This document shows, in pieces, positions 1 through 12,529 of a stretch of 64,000 bases of DNA. The translations under genes were made by a program, and so were the position numbers. Below the pieces are notes generated by a model. That model searched no databases. It worked only from the letters and a program-made list of their open reading frames with translations, and was not told the origin of the DNA. Source of the stretch: Macrotis lagotis. Taxonomy: Eukaryota > Chordata > Mammalia > Peramelemorphia > Peramelidae. The stretch lies in NCBI RefSeq assembly GCF_037893015.1, contig NC_133665.1:107195971-107259970 (forward strand), written 5' to 3'. Within the stretch, counting starts at the first letter, position 1. Every line of letters begins with the position of its first letter.

Positions 1-64
1 CCTTGATCTTCTGTTCAATCTCAGTTTGAGACAGGACTGGTTTCTCCCACTCCAGTGGCTCATC
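1..64 (-). CDS. RASSF1: RASSF1 shared exon 3 (5' part only, cut by window edge)
   Basis: On the minus strand an acceptor ending 'tcctag' at 70-65 is followed by an open frame reading DEPLEWEKPVLSQTEIEQKI, then K and the first base of the next codon at the window edge. From memory this matches human RASSF1 DEPVEWETPDLSQAEIEQKI, the start of the exon shared by isoforms A and C that leads into the Ras-association domain. The frame is phase 0, so it joins both exon 2 (23165) and the isoform C first exon (5480). The rest of this exon, the RA domain, the SARAH domain and the 3' end lie beyond the left edge. The product is a RAS-effector scaffold that works with MST kinases and microtubules (established for the family). 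Confidence 0.93.
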
Positions 65-3000
65 CTAGGACAAATAACTTGTTATAAGCATGCTGTTAAG
101 TAACAAGACCTGGGTTCAAATCCCATCTCTGATACTTGCTACCGATCAGAGAGATAAATGACAGGATTGAAGTAGGCACTTCTAATGTCCCTTCCAGCTC
201 CAAATCTAACTCTCTTAACTCTAATAAAGGAACCTAGCAATTGAGGACTGAAATGTATATTTCTGGTGTTGAGGCCGGTCCTCCAGACTTTCTCAATTCC
301 CCTGTACTGATAAAATGCTTTACAGTAGCTGGTATTTGTGGACTATATTCAGGACTTATGAGCTGAACTAAAATGCCAACAGTTTATTCAGATCATCTTT
401 ATCTCTCATATCTGGGCCTCAAAGGAAACTGTCTGTACTGTGAAATTTTCCCAAGATATTTACTGCACTTCATTGGCTCTCCCTTCTTGCCCAGAGAGAG
501 GAAGGAAATGGAAGGTGTATGACTGAAAGGTGTCAGTACCCAGCTATGTATAACTAAGATTACATAGTGAAGCAGGCAGTAGCAGCAACCACTGGAGTGA
601 TGATAGCTGGAATGCTTGGACCAAATTAAAACCAACAACTGAAGGTGCTCCAGGACTTGAGGCCAAGAAGTTAGGACCAACTGTGGGCTCCATAGAGAGC
701 CAATGGTTTGTTTCTTACTTAATTAAATCGTAGTGCCCTAAGTCAAGAGAATTTTTTTTTTTTGCCTTGCTACCCTCCACACCCTTATGAACTCAACACT
801 CAGCTTCTCAGACTCTGTGGTGAGCGTCTAGGCGAGATCCAGGGAGTGATGGGTCAGGGTGTGTCCCAAGAGATCACAGTTTTAACTCCAGAGCCCACTC
901 TGAGTCTTTCCCTGGGAAATTGAACCAGCAATAGGGTGGGGGCCCTGACTCATTGTGAGATTTGGAGGTGGGAGGTTGTTTCTACCCTGTTATTAACCTT
1001 GGGAGCCAGTGAAGTTTGCCCTCTTAGGATTGGTGCAAAATGAAAGCTTCACCAACTATGGCATGGAGAAGGGCAATTCTCACACCAAAGAGTCTCTGAA
1101 ATGGTTGGCTTGGATTCAGTCACTGAAGATGGCATAAATGGCATGAGGAAAGCACTTCCTAACTCTGAAAAAGTATCTGGGTCCATTCCCAAACTCATGA
1201 AGTGACAACAAGCCCCACAATACACAAATAACAAAGATAAAGCCACGTGTTTGAGCCCTATTTAAAATAAAACTTCAAAAACAGCCCAAACTCTAAGGCA
1301 GAACCTACAAAGGAAGAGTTTTCAGGCTAGATTGGCCCAAGCAAGCGATTACTTTTCCTCTTCCTTGCTCAAACATCCACATAGTTGGAGGTTGGTTTGG
1401 ATACCAGCTTTCTCAACTTGTCCCTCCTCCCATGCCCTACAGCCAATGCTTGCAATTTTCTTTGCCAAGTTCCTCTAGCCCATAGCACTAGGGAGCTGAT
1501 AGGGTGGAGCCTGCAGGGCAGGAAGGGTGGGATCTGGACTGGAGCAGGAGCACCGACTTGGTCTTGAATTCAATTGCATCAGTCTTATTTCCTGTTGACA
1601 TCAGACACTGTCGGGAATAGTGGGGGGGGGGGGAGGCCATGGATGAAAGGTGAGATCACCATTGACCAATGCTCTATCTTGGGGGAATTCTGAAAACCAT
1701 TTCCCTTCCTATCTCATGGCCTGTCAGACAGCTCTAGTGCCACGGGACCTGCTTAGGAGCAGCTGGAGCTTTTCCAGGGGAGAGGAATGAGGATTGAGTG
1801 AGATATGGGGATATATGCATATTCTTATTATTCCCAAGGCTCAGCACAGCTTGAAGCCTAGGAGAATTAGAAAGCTGTTATTAGGGCCTCAGGACTAGTA
1901 AAGGGACAAAGCTGGGGCCCCCCCCCCCCAATTCATGCTCCTGGATTTTTATCATAAACAAAGTTTGCTACTTTTCATCTTTCAGAGGTCACCTTCTGTG
2001 CTTAAAACTAAATGGTGCTCCCCATCTAAGAAAAAAAAAGGGTGAAAAGAAAGATAGTAAAAAATTGTTCATGAGACATACAACGATCTCCAAAGAGTAT
2101 GTTGGCAAAAGGTTGCAGTGCCAAGGATTAGGTACTGATATAGTGCCGGACCTGGGAAAGGTTCCTCTGAGGTTTAGAATTCTATTCAACTCAACAACTA
2201 TTTATTAAGTAATACTATGTATAGATCATTGTGCTAATGGCTGGAAAAACATGTGCTTGGAGTCTTCAAAGTAAGGCAACATGGGCAAGACGGTTCTCAT
2301 GCCCAGGACAGAAACACATGATCAGAGATCTCAAATGGAAATTAGTGTGGTCAAAGGAAGTGAGGACAGGAAGCAGGATGGGCAGGATACAAGACAAGAA
2401 TGCCAAACTCTCTCAGGCCAGAGGACCACAGGGTGAAGGACAGCAGCATCCTGTTTATAACAACAAAGGGAACTTTCTCCTTAGACAGAAAGATCAGCCA
2501 GGCTACTCTGGGAGAGGACTAATTTATCTTTCTTTAGACAGCCAGCAAAAAACTACCCAGCCATACCCTTCCGGCCATACCCTTCTGGCCATCCCTGCCC
2601 TCCTTAGCTAGCCCTGGGAATGGAAACTTTTTTCTTTAGAGATAATCCTGAATGAGTTCTGAAAGGTGAAGACTTTCAAGCTCTTTTCCAAAGCACTATA
2701 CAAAATTATCCTAAGGTCAGGGAGGTCTCAGGAGAGATCTATACTCAGTCTTCAATATTGCCCTTTACTAGTACCATGTCTAGAACTCTCAACTCTGGTC
2801 TGGAATATGCCACAGTAAACATCCTTCATATAGGTTTTATTTTATTCGTTTGACTCTGTTGCCCCACTGCCATTTCACAACAAAAAAAATGGCCATGGTC
2901 ATTTAAATTATGTACCAGCATACTTCCAGGGACCATGAAAGCTGCTAGGTAACTTCATGCTTGGCAATCCAGAGAGGAAGTCAGGTAAGACTTCTTTAGT

Positions 3001-5142
3001 AAGATCCTTTAGTATTTTTGGATGAACACAACAGAGGGACAAGCATTTATATATCTTGCTTTGTGGTGAACACTGTATACTTACAAATATCATCTTATTT
3101 GATCCCCACAATAAAAGTTATTGTGAAGTACTATTATTTCCATTTTACAGTTTAGAAAACTGAGGCAGAGATTAAGTAACTTGCCTAGAGGTGAGGTCAG
3201 ATTTGAACTTCTGACTCCAGACCCAATGCTCTATTCATTGAGATACCAGTTAGTCTCTACACTCCTCACTTATGACTCACAAATCCTCTCCCAAGCTCCC
3301 TAGATAGTTAAATTCCTGGAGGTTGATCTATCCAGATGTGATTAAGAGAAGAAAAGACTGCCAAGAGAAGGGGAGATTAGTTTTGGGTAATAAGAGACTC
3401 AGTTTACCAAAGTCCACAATTCACTAAGATAGATCGTATCATCCTCTCTTTCTTCCTTGGGATACATTGCAGGGAGGCATATTTTCTCTGACACCCTTGG
3501 TCTAGTTTTCCTATCCACCTAGTGGGATCATCACTGTTATGTTGGGGGTCTTCCCAAATAGATACTGAAAGGAAGGTTTTCATGGGATGTCAGAAAGACC
3601 ACACTGGATCAAAACAACGATTTGGTCCATGACATCCATTAATAAGGGTCATTTCTGGAGAAGTGTAGTTCTCTATGATATCAACTTCAAAAGGTTAGGG
3701 ACATGTCTTTCAAATTCCCACTTGTTTAAATTAACTATTAAGGATATGTTATTTCAGCCTTTACTATTTCTCTCAGAACTGCACTACTTCCTGGTAGATG
3801 AAATGAAGCCTGATTGGTCTTCAAACAACTCTCCTCAAGGTTATGGGTCAGCTAGCTATAATAACTATTTGTTCCTACCTAGATCTGCTCTTTCCTCGTT
3901 TTTGGCTAGTAAGCTCCTCTTTAGCATGCTCTTCCTTCAGCTCATTTGTCAGTGTCTTCTTCTCTCCTTTTCCCTTATGGCTCCTTACTCCCAACCCTAG
4001 CCTTCTTTTCTTGGAGAAGATAAAAATTTCATTGCTGTCAGCCTTGATCACAGAGAAATACCTTTTGCCTATCCATGGGGGTGGTTCTTCCACATGTTTC
4101 GTTAATGAAGGCGTCTCTTCCCATACGAAGAAAGGCTCAAAGATTAGAGCTAGAAGGGACCTTAGGGGTCATGGAGTTCAACTTCTTAATTTTACATATG
4201 AAGAAACTGAGGCCCAGATAGAAAGTGGCTAAAATAGAATATGAAGCCAGGTTTCCTGACACACCAAATGCCCTTTCCACTGTAAGGTGCTACCATCAGG
4301 TATCCAAGTAGGAAGGGTTGGAGACACTACCCTGGGTAACTGCTTCCAAACACGGTGCGAGCTCAATCAGGGAACAATGCAAGACCTTATCTTCCAGCAG
4401 GCCTCAGTTGCTCCCTCCTCTCTCCAGCAGGTGGGAAGACCAGGTCCTCCCACTCCCTCAGGAGCCAGTTCCACATCTCCAGCAGCTAACCAGAGTCACT
4501 CACCAAGCCACCCACAAGCTGATTTATCTTAAGCTCAATTCTTACCGAGGCTAAAGACTCTGGGACAATAACCCAGGAATGGAGGAAAGATGCTGCTGAC
4601 AGATACTAGTGGGCTAAACAAATCCTTTAAGCAAAAGGGAAATAGAAGCAGAAGGTCTCAGAAAACTGTGGAAATTGTGGGCCAGAACATCTTATCGGTT
4701 GAATTTAAAGAAGTGCAAGAGCTCGGAAGAGACTGGTGAAGTATGCATAAATTAGGCATCGGTTGTTTGTCCTCCAAGCTAGGCAGAGCCAGGATAAAGG
4801 GCTGGCAGGTTTTAAAAACTGCATCTTCAGTGTTCTCTTCCTTCTACTGGAGGATGTGAGCCAACCACAAAGGACCTAGCCGTCACACACTCCACTAGCA
4901 GGAGACACAGAGTTTGTAGAAAGTAACACTGAGAAAAGGAGAAAAGTAATATGGCGAAAAGCATTATAGGCGCGCTGTCCGCAGGAGCCGCCCCCTCCTT
5001 ACTACAGTCTTAAATAGATGCTCCAAAGTCCACGGGTCCGGCAAGGTAGGGGCATTGGCCGTAGCCCTGGCGGAGGGAAAGCTGAGTGAGGGTGGACATT
5101 GATCCCCATCGGCCTTTTGGGGAAGCCCGGTGGATGAGGCGG

Positions 5143-5176
<34 letters not shown>

Positions 5177-5479
5177 TGTGTAGTGTGTAATGTGTGTGTA
5201 GTGTGTGTAGGGGGTGGAGGCGTGGGTACCCGCGGGTGGCCGGCCTGCGTGGCACTCCTCGGGCTCCCTGGGCAGGGCGCTTTCTCTCCGGGCTGCGGGT
5301 CTAAGGGAGGGTGACCGGGGAGGAAAGTCCGGGAATGGGGCCGCGGGGAGGCAGGATGGGGGAGGGGAGGGGAGCAGCCGCAGGGCTGTCCCTGAGGCCG
5401 CCCGGGCCTTAACCCTTCAGCCGCCGGCCCCCGGCCCAGCCCCCCTCCCTTCCCCGCCCGGCCTCGGGGCCGCCTTCAC
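65..5479 (-). other. RASSF1: RASSF1 intron before exon 3, repeat-bearing
   Basis: No coding exon is recognisable here. The stretch holds a poly-G run near 1621-1634, a poly-C run near 1918-1929, an old MIR-like SINE on the minus strand near 3095-3245, and an old SINE on the plus strand near 4138-4290 with the typical 'agctagaagggacc' and 'gaaactgaggcccaga' segments. A (TG)n run lies at about 5144-5175 with imperfect extensions to 5210. Open frames here are short, overlap repeats and resemble no family I know. Confidence 0.7.
5144..5210. repeat. (TG)n microsatellite
   Basis: An uninterrupted TG run is followed by degenerate TGTAG/TGTGTG units. It sits about 270 bp downstream of the RASSF1C first exon (minus-strand sense), at the edge of its CpG island. 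It is likely length-polymorphic. Confidence 0.9.
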
Positions 5480-5632
5480 CTGGGCCCGGCGGGGCTTGCG
5501 GGCCAGCGAGGTGCGCGCCGTGAAGTACTGCTCGAGCTCCGAGTCCGAGTCCTCCTGGCTGCAGTAGCCGCTGCTGGCCGTGCTGCTCCAGGTCATCTCG
5601 AAGGCCGCGCTGCCGCCGTCGCACTCGCTCAT
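5480..5632 (-). CDS. RASSF1: RASSF1 isoform C first exon (1-gamma)
   Basis: The minus-strand frame starts with ATG at 5632 and reads MSECDGGSAAFEMTWSSTAS, then SGYCSQEDSDSELEQYFTAR, ending with the triplet CAG before the donor 'gtgaag'. From memory human RASSF1C has MGEAEAPSFEMTWSSTTSSG followed by the same acidic stretch, so the block from FEMTW onward is strongly conserved while the first ~10 residues differ. The exon gives 51 codons in phase 0 and splices directly to exon 3 (position 64), bypassing the C1 domain. The Ser/Gly/acidic segment holds the ATM-type SQ site (YCSQED). The start was chosen because it aligns with the human start. The frame stays open further upstream, so an extended form cannot be excluded from sequence alone. 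Confidence 0.93.
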
Positions 5633-5639
5633 CCCGCGG

Positions 5640-5731
5640 TCCGAGAGGCCGCGATGCCGGAGGGTGCCGAGCCCGCCGCGGTCCGAGAGGCCGCGATGCC
5701 GGAGGGTGCCGAGCCCGCCGCGTCCGAGGGG
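5640..5731. repeat. 42-bp tandem duplication in RASSF1C leader
   Basis: A 42-bp unit beginning 'tccgagaggccgcgatgccg' at 5640 is repeated at 5682 almost without change, and a third partial unit starts near 5723. It lies immediately upstream of the isoform C start codon (5632). The unit length is a multiple of three, so the open frame is not disturbed. Confidence 0.9.
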
Positions 5732-6609
5732 CCGCGCGGAGCCCAGGCGGTGGCGGCGGCCGTTAGGCTGGAACCTTCGGCGGCGTCGGCGGCCGGCCCC
5801 GCCCTGCCCCCGCGGCCGGCCCCGCCCCCCGCCCCCCGCCGCTGACCTCATCGGCCAGGCAGCTCCCCACGCGCCGCCCGCGCCGGCCGGGCCCCGCCGG
5901 AGGGAAACTGAGGCTCCGAGGGTCCGCCGGACCTGCCCAGGCGCCCCAGCCGCGCCGCGGAGCAGCCCTCCCGGCCGTGCAGCCGCGCTCTCGGGGAGGG
6001 AGCGAGGCCCGGGCTCCCGGAGCCGGCAAGCGCCAGGCAGTGTGAGAAGCCGGGTCCCCGCCACCATCCAGGGGAGCCCCCTCGCTGCCCAGCCTGCTGC
6101 CGCACCCGACCATGTCCTTGCGCTCACCCCGCCTTCTCTCCTCTTAGTCCCAGACTGCCGGAGCTCAGCTCAAGATTTACCCCCGCGAAAACCCTTCCTG
6201 ATGGCGCTCCCCCGTGCTCACTCCCAGCACCATCTTGTGTCTGGGTGCAGCTTGGTGGAGAAACTGGGCCTTTGTGGTTAGGAAGCTGACCTCAGTCAGC
6301 AAGATCTGCCTCAGAGCCACCGGGGCCGGCCCAGTTAATCTCTCAGTGCCTCCAGGCAAGCGTCTTGGGTTAGAAACTGCAGAGAAAGGCCTTCTGGCAT
6401 GCTGCTTCTTCCCGGCTATTGACAGAGCTCAGGGACCCATTCCTATGCTTGTATAGTATCGGTGGCTCCCTAGGAGGCTTTGCTGCTTAACGGCAGGGAC
6501 TTTTTTCCCCTCCTCTTTATCAAATGTCCTATTTCTTTGTAGGTGTTTAAGGACTGTTGATTTATTCCTGGAATTTCCCTTCCCCACTAGGGTGTTGCTT
6601 AGTTGTAAC

Positions 6610-6824
6610 TGGCTCTTCATAACCCCATTTGGGGTTTTCTTGGCAAAGATCCTGGACTGGTTTGCCTTTTCATTCTCTAGCTCATTTTACAGATGGAGGA
6701 ATAGAGGCAACCAGGATTAAGTGACTTGCTCAGGGTTACACAGTTTAGTAAGTGTCTGAAGCTACATTTGAACTCCGGTCTTACTGAGTCTAGGTCCTAT
6801 GCCCTGTGCCGTTACCTAACTGCC
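6610..6824 (-). mobile_element. MAR1-like marsupial SINE
   Basis: Read on the plus strand it runs 'aaccccatttggggttttct' through 'ctcattttacagatggagga' to 'gttacctaactgcc', the reverse of a MAR1-type SINE. It is diverged, so it is old. Confidence 0.75.
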
Positions 6825-7029
6825 AACTAAGGATGGGGCTCAAAACCTTATTTCTCTTTATATCTCCTCCTGTGGACCCAAGTACATAATGTTTCTTAAG
6901 AGAAATGAATAAATCTTCTCTTCTGACTTCCACTCATATTAACCTGGGCTGATCTGGAAATGATCATATCATACATAGAGCTAGGATTGGAAAAAACTCC
7001 AAGATCATCTAGTCCATCCTCTCTCCCAA

Positions 7030-7053
7030 TTTTATATATATATATGTATGTAT

Positions 7054-7084
<31 letters not shown>

Positions 7085-7085
7085 A
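7030..7085. repeat. (TA)n/(CA)n microsatellite
   Basis: Alternating TA units pass into a CA run of about 14 units at 7052-7079. It lies inside an old SINE-like segment. Confidence 0.85.
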
Positions 7086-7275
7086 TTTGAGCAAGACTAA
7101 GACTCTGAGAAGTCTCAAGAGTAGTGACAGGCAGAAATTGAACCCAGATGTTAACTCCAGAACTTTTTCCTATAATCACCAGGTTGGAGACAACTCTATA
7201 TTACCTGAACTGTATCTCTAGTCAGACCATTCTAACCAGACTAATTCTAGCCTTGCATTTTTCAGTTCTATTTTA

Positions 7276-7428
7276 TTTCTTTTAATTTGTTTTTGCAAGG
7301 CAAAGAGGTTAAGTAACTTGCCCAAGGTCATACAGTTTAGGTAATTATTAAGTGTCTGAGGCTAAATTTGAACTCAGGCATTCCTGACTCCAGGGTCACG
7401 CTATCCACTGCCACACCTAGCTGCCCCT
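7276..7428 (-). mobile_element. Australian-type marsupial SINE (WSINE-like)
   Basis: The 'tttttgcaaggcaaagaggt' head and 'cacacctagctgcccc' tail show the minus orientation. It is flanked by 14-bp direct repeats (7262-7275 and 7429-7442) with one mismatch. Confidence 0.85.
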
Positions 7429-8484
7429 CAGTTCCATTTTAATTGTTCAAATTTCACCTCAATGTCCCTGCTGGCATTTCAAATCCAGAAATGAATTCAT
7501 CACTTTCCCTATAAAAGTGTGTGGGACTAGGGTCAAGAAGTCATTTTTTTTGATGGGCCTTGATTTCTTCATCAGTAAATGAAGAGTTTGGAATCAATGA
7601 TCTTCAAGATCTTTTCCAACTCTAAAAGGATTATTTTGACTCAGGGGTGGTTTCCCTTAATGACACTATGGCATCCTCTCAGGCACCAAAACCTCTGATG
7701 TCATCTTTCTCTCCCATTCCTTCCACCACCAACCAGAAGCCTGAGGCCTGTGAATTTCACTTCCATAAGCATTTTGAAACTGCTCTTTTCTTTTGTAGAA
7801 GATTCCAGTTGCTTTTCTTTCTGTCCCACTATATTCAGTTCCTTAAATGAAACAAGCCCACTGAGCCCAAGGGGAAAAAGGTCTCTTTCTTTCTCCAACA
7901 GATATTTCCTGCTCCCTTCCTGCCAGCAATTTCATCACATTTCAGTGGGAAGATACCTCAGAGGCTCATATTATACAAACTTCCTCATTTTTTTATATAC
8001 ATTGGAGAATTGATGGAGAAGGGATTTGCCCCAGGGTCCACTAAACTCAGGTCTTTTGAATTCTAGTGTAGGATTCTTCCCACTCCATCATGTCTTTGAA
8101 CTGTGATCTACTTTCCTCCTTCCTTTCTCTATATGTACGCAAGAATAATAAAAATAGTTCATTTATATAGTGCCTTAAGGTTTACAAGATGCCTTCCTTA
8201 TTCCCTACAGTCCTGTGGTGATTAGTGTTAAATTCATTTTACTACTGAAGTAGCAGTCTGAGTAGAGAAGGAACATGCCATAGGTCTAATTAGTAGTTAG
8301 AAACTGAGTCAAGATGAATGAGCTGACAGCACACTGGAAGGGCCCAAAGGAACACTGAATATGGGAGTAAGAAGATGTAGGTTTGAATCTTGGACCTGCA
8401 GCCTCTGACCTTTGTCTCTCTGAGTTCCTTGGCTTCAATCTCTTCACCTACCAGGGGTTCAGAACCTATTTTGTGTTTGTGGAC

Positions 8485-8645
8485 CACTTGGGTAGGCTGT
8501 TGAAGTTTATGGGTTCCTTCTCAGAATCATATTTTTAAATGTATAAAATTAAAAAAGCCCATAGAATTACAAAGGAACACATTATATTGAAAGTTATCAA
8601 ATTTTTTTTACAAAGCAAATTTATGAACCAGATTCTCAACTCCTG
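8485..8645. repeat. Old dispersed repeat, copy 1
   Basis: The segment 'aatgtataaaattaaaaaag' followed by 'attacaaaggaacacattat' is similar over about 130 bp to 12540-12690. Both look like an ancient mammal-wide element that I recall from other genomes but cannot name with confidence. Confidence 0.5.
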
Positions 8646-9654
8646 ACCTATATGATCCCTAAGATTCTTTTCAGTTGCTATGATCTATTGATCTTTAGCA
8701 TTCAAATACAGCCCTAGCTGTTTTAATTCCAGTCTAAAAAAGCTTCCTGCTTTATTCTACATCTGTTCTCCTGCCTGCATTTTCTTGATATTTGGATGCC
8801 AAGGAGTCTCAGAAGGCTCTTTCTATGGTGGCAGAAGGGAGCTGCCATAAAGGGCAGTTATTAGAGGTCCTGCTTGTCAGCTCTGAAAAGAATGATGAAC
8901 CTGTTGATGGTTTAGCTAAAAGGTGTTGTGGTTGACTCTCTTGAGCTCTCAAGCTATGTCTGTGAAATGGTTCTAGGAGGCCTAGTAAGTATTTTAACAA
9001 TATTCAGACTATGTGACATGGAAAAAGAATTTGGCCATTTAGGTGCCTGAGAAAGTAGGTTCTATTTACTTTCTGACCAACCCCAGTCTGCTATCACCAC
9101 CAACCACACCAAGAGAAGGTATGTATCAAATGGCTTTTATATGCACCTATCACTTTAGGGGCAAGATAGAAGACCTGGAGGAAAAGAAAATTTGGACTCT
9201 CCCAGAAGCATCCTATTCAAGCTACATCAGATGCTGATATTACATTTTCCTTTCTTTTTTCCTGTTAGTAAATTCCATTGTCTATATGACAAAGGAGTGA
9301 ATTCTTTGGGGGTTGTGCTAAGATGGGAAGAAGCTGGAGTATTAAAAATTGGGGAAGGATACAAGATTCAAGTGTTATCTGGGGAGAAATAATCAAGTTC
9401 TCAAGACTTATTTTTTATTTTTGCCTTTGGCTATTAAATATGTGTTTTAGTGATACCTTTCACCTTTGTATCATAGTCATTTCAATGCTCCCTTCAGACT
9501 GAATCCTCCCTTATTATGAAGAAAAATAATTATGGGAAAAAATATTGAAACAATGACCACATGTAAAAATAAGCATGTGAAAATGTATATGTTATTCTTT
9601 CCTGGTTAATTTCTTGCCTTGGACGGCGAGGTATGTTTTATTATCTATACTCCA

Positions 9655-10165
9655 AGATCACTGGCTTTTCGTTTCCTCAGAGTTCAGCATCCTTTTAGTA
9701 ATCTTTTCATTTACATTGTTGTAGTTGTATATTTTGTCCTATCCTGTATCAGTCCATAGAAATCTTCTCATGTTTCTCTGAATCCCTCCTGGTTGTCTTT
9801 ATGTATTCCACAGTTTTTTTCAGTCATTCCATACTTAATAAGCATGAAATTTCTTTCTGGTTCTTTGGATAAAGAGTGATGCTATGAATATTCCTATATA
9901 TCTTGACCTAAGTTCCTTTTACTTTCTTGGGGGAATATGAGCAAGTAGTAGGATCACTGACTCAGAGTATGGACAATTTAATCACTTTTAATTCATTCCA
10001 AACTATTATCCAAATTGGTTAGGCCATTTCATGGCTTCATAATCCATCCAACAAGGAGTCTTCCCTTCTTTTGCCATTTTTGCCAATTTACATGTTCATT
10101 TGAGTTACATTTCCCTTACTCTAAGCTATTTGGAGCATGTTTTCATGAGATCATCATTATTATAG
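9655..10165 (-). mobile_element. L1 3' fragment (old)
   Basis: The motifs 'gtccatagaaatcttctcat', 'tcagtcattccatacttaat' and 'gctatgaatattcctatata' are the reverse of the 3' region of marsupial L1 (host-type text: 'gaattggaaa', 'ggaatactattgtgctata'). It is heavily diverged. Confidence 0.65.
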
Positions 10166-10174
10166 TTTGAAAAT

Positions 10175-10319
10175 GTTTTTATTTAAGGCAATGGGGTTAA
10201 GTGACCTGCCCAAGATCACACAGCTAGGCAATTATTAAGTGTCTGAAGCAACATTTGAACTCAGGTCCTCCTGATTCTAGGACTGGTGCTCTATCCACTG
10301 CACCACCTAGGTGACCCCC
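10175..10319 (-). mobile_element. Marsupial SINE (WSINE-like)
   Basis: The plus strand reads 'aaggcaatggggttaagtga' through to 'ctatccactgcaccacctag'. It sits directly beyond the L1 fragment and is moderately diverged. Confidence 0.8.
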
Positions 10320-12338
10320 TGTATTCTTTAACAACTAATCAATTAGTGATCCTCTAGACTTTACAGAAACTATGAACACTGATGAAGGTTGGGAAAGCTA
10401 GGTACATTTCTGTGTATTTGTAGTCTGAAATTCAAACTTCAGGTACCATCAGGTGCCTTGAAGAAAGAAGTTCCATAGTAGTTTTTCAAAGTCTATTCAT
10501 TAGGGCAAAAACACTGTCTCCTATAGAAACTGTGCCCCTCAAGCACTCACTCCAATACAGAATTTCCAGAAACTGACTTTACTAAAGTATAGTGGCCTTG
10601 GTTAACTGTTTTCACTGCCCTAAATTAACTCAGTTAATCTCAATGGAAAGATGACCGTTGAGAAAAAGGGAAATAAATGTGGGCTAGAAAGACCTAACCT
10701 CATAGAGACACAATTTTCCCTAATGCTGTGATGCTTCATACATTTAGTTGAGTATTCACTCCATGCCTTCATCCTCTGACATTTTAGGTGAGGCTATGGT
10801 GCCAAGTTCAAGTCCATTCCAGATCTGGAACAGGATTAACAGGCACTCCACTAAATAGGTCTACTGGCTGTACTCTTTTCTTCCTTGTGTACAGAAAGAA
10901 CATTTTATGGAATCACAAGATCCTGGGTATGTGTGGAGTAGAAGCCTCAGTCAGTTTGTTCTCATCTCCTCTTATAGCTAGCAAACTCCTATCTTTTCCT
11001 CCCCTAATCTATAATAAGTCATCTGTTAAGATGAAAGCCCCTTTCCTAGTTACTACTACTACTACTGAAACTTAGAACTAAACCTCCATAGGCTTTATTT
11101 TACCCCTCCCCCCCTCCCCCCATTGTTCTCTCCAGGATCCCATTCTCTTGTTAAACTTTCTGTCATCTTAACTGATAACTGCAACTTGGAGGAGGGCATG
11201 CTGACCTAGCTGTAGCAGCAAGGTACTCTGGGGGAAGAGGTAAGAGACCCTATAGACCAGGTATAGACCATCCTGAACCCATCATTAAAGAGAGTAGTTC
11301 CCTTAAAAAAGGAGTCAGCCATCCTTGCCACCAGCAACCCCCAATCACTGAGCAAATGCTATTGATAAACAAGTAATCTCAACAGTCCTGGGAACAGCGA
11401 AACCTTCTAGTCCACTGGTCTGATATACTCCCATTGCCACCATTGATGGAAGCAACTCTTATGTAGATGGGACGTGGCAACTTTCTCTGCAGATACTTCA
11501 GATATGAAAGACCTTGAAAATAAAGTTTTCACTACTAAAGTCCCTGGCACTGTCAAATGGTTCAACAGAAAGAGATCTTTATTAGTAAAAATATAATTGA
11601 AGAAGATGCACTGCCATCTGCTATGCTGCTGCACCCTGGAAACTATGAGGATCTTGCAGTTTAAATCTCATTATGTTCCTCACCCCACCCAATTAGTATG
11701 CAAACTCCTTGAGTCTAGGGACTGTCTAGTTTGAGACTAGGGACTATGCTCTACACAGAATAAAAGCTAAAATATACATTTTCATTCATTCATCCTAGAC
11801 CACCTCCTCCTTTCCATATTTTTGTATTCAATGAAATCTGGCTCCCTCCATATAACACTATGTTCTTTGCTATAATCACTAGTACTGGATGTTTCTTCTT
11901 AGATGCCAACACTGGAGCAGGAGGAATAAACTTCTTGTTCCTCACTTACCCTTGCAAATCCTCTTCTTTCTGTCATCACTCAGTAACTCTCTATTTTTCA
12001 GGGCATTGTGACTAGATGCTTTTTGATTTTACCTGCAGGTTCCTGGGTCATTTCCCTTCTTTTCTCTTGAAGTTGTGCCTGTCTCACTGTGGTTCCCTCC
12101 ACACCTCAAAAATGCTTTCTATGTCATTCCCTTTCTCTCCTCTTTTGTTTTCCACTTCAAGAAGGAGGTAGGTCCTTCTCCATGCCAAGGGAATGACTCT
12201 ACTTGCGTCTTTGATCCTCCTACCTTCTCCTTTTTTTGACCCTTTAAAAAAGCTTTTGCATACACAAAATCAGTTTAGGTAAAATCAGAAACTGTCATGT
12301 GTCATTTTTGCATTAAATATTGTTAAAAATAGAATGCT

Positions 12339-12482
12339 TGGGGCAGCTAGGTGGCACAGTGGATAGAGCACTGGCTTTGGAGTCAGGAGTACCTGGGTTC
12401 AAATCTGACCTCAGACACTTAATAATTACCTAGCCATGTGGCCTTGGGTAAGCCACTTAACCCCATTGCCTTGAAAAAAAAA
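12339..12482 (+). mobile_element. Marsupial SINE (WSINE-like)
   Basis: It starts 'ggggcagctaggtggcacag', contains 'cagacacttaataattacct' and ends in poly-A. A direct repeat of about 10 bp ('aaaaatagaa') flanks it. Confidence 0.9.
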
Positions 12483-12529
12483 ATAGAATTCCCAAGATAT
12501 ATAGGCAATTGATAGCAGAGGTTCTTAAC

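Larger units (their letters stand above)
5230..6180. promoter_or_regulatory. RASSF1: CpG island and promoter region of RASSF1 isoform C
   Basis: Base composition changes abruptly from AT-rich intron to dense CG-rich sequence with many CpGs around the isoform C first exon at 5480-5632. From knowledge of the human gene, RASSF1 has two CpG-island promoters, one for isoform A and an internal one for isoform C. This island is in the expected position between exon 2 and exon 3. No TATA box is evident. The transcription start is not determined. Confidence 0.75.

Noticed and set aside
3587-4000. 137-codon plus-strand frame in RASSF1 intron
   Set aside because: No similarity to known families, no splice context, and overlaps other frames on both strands near a SINE.
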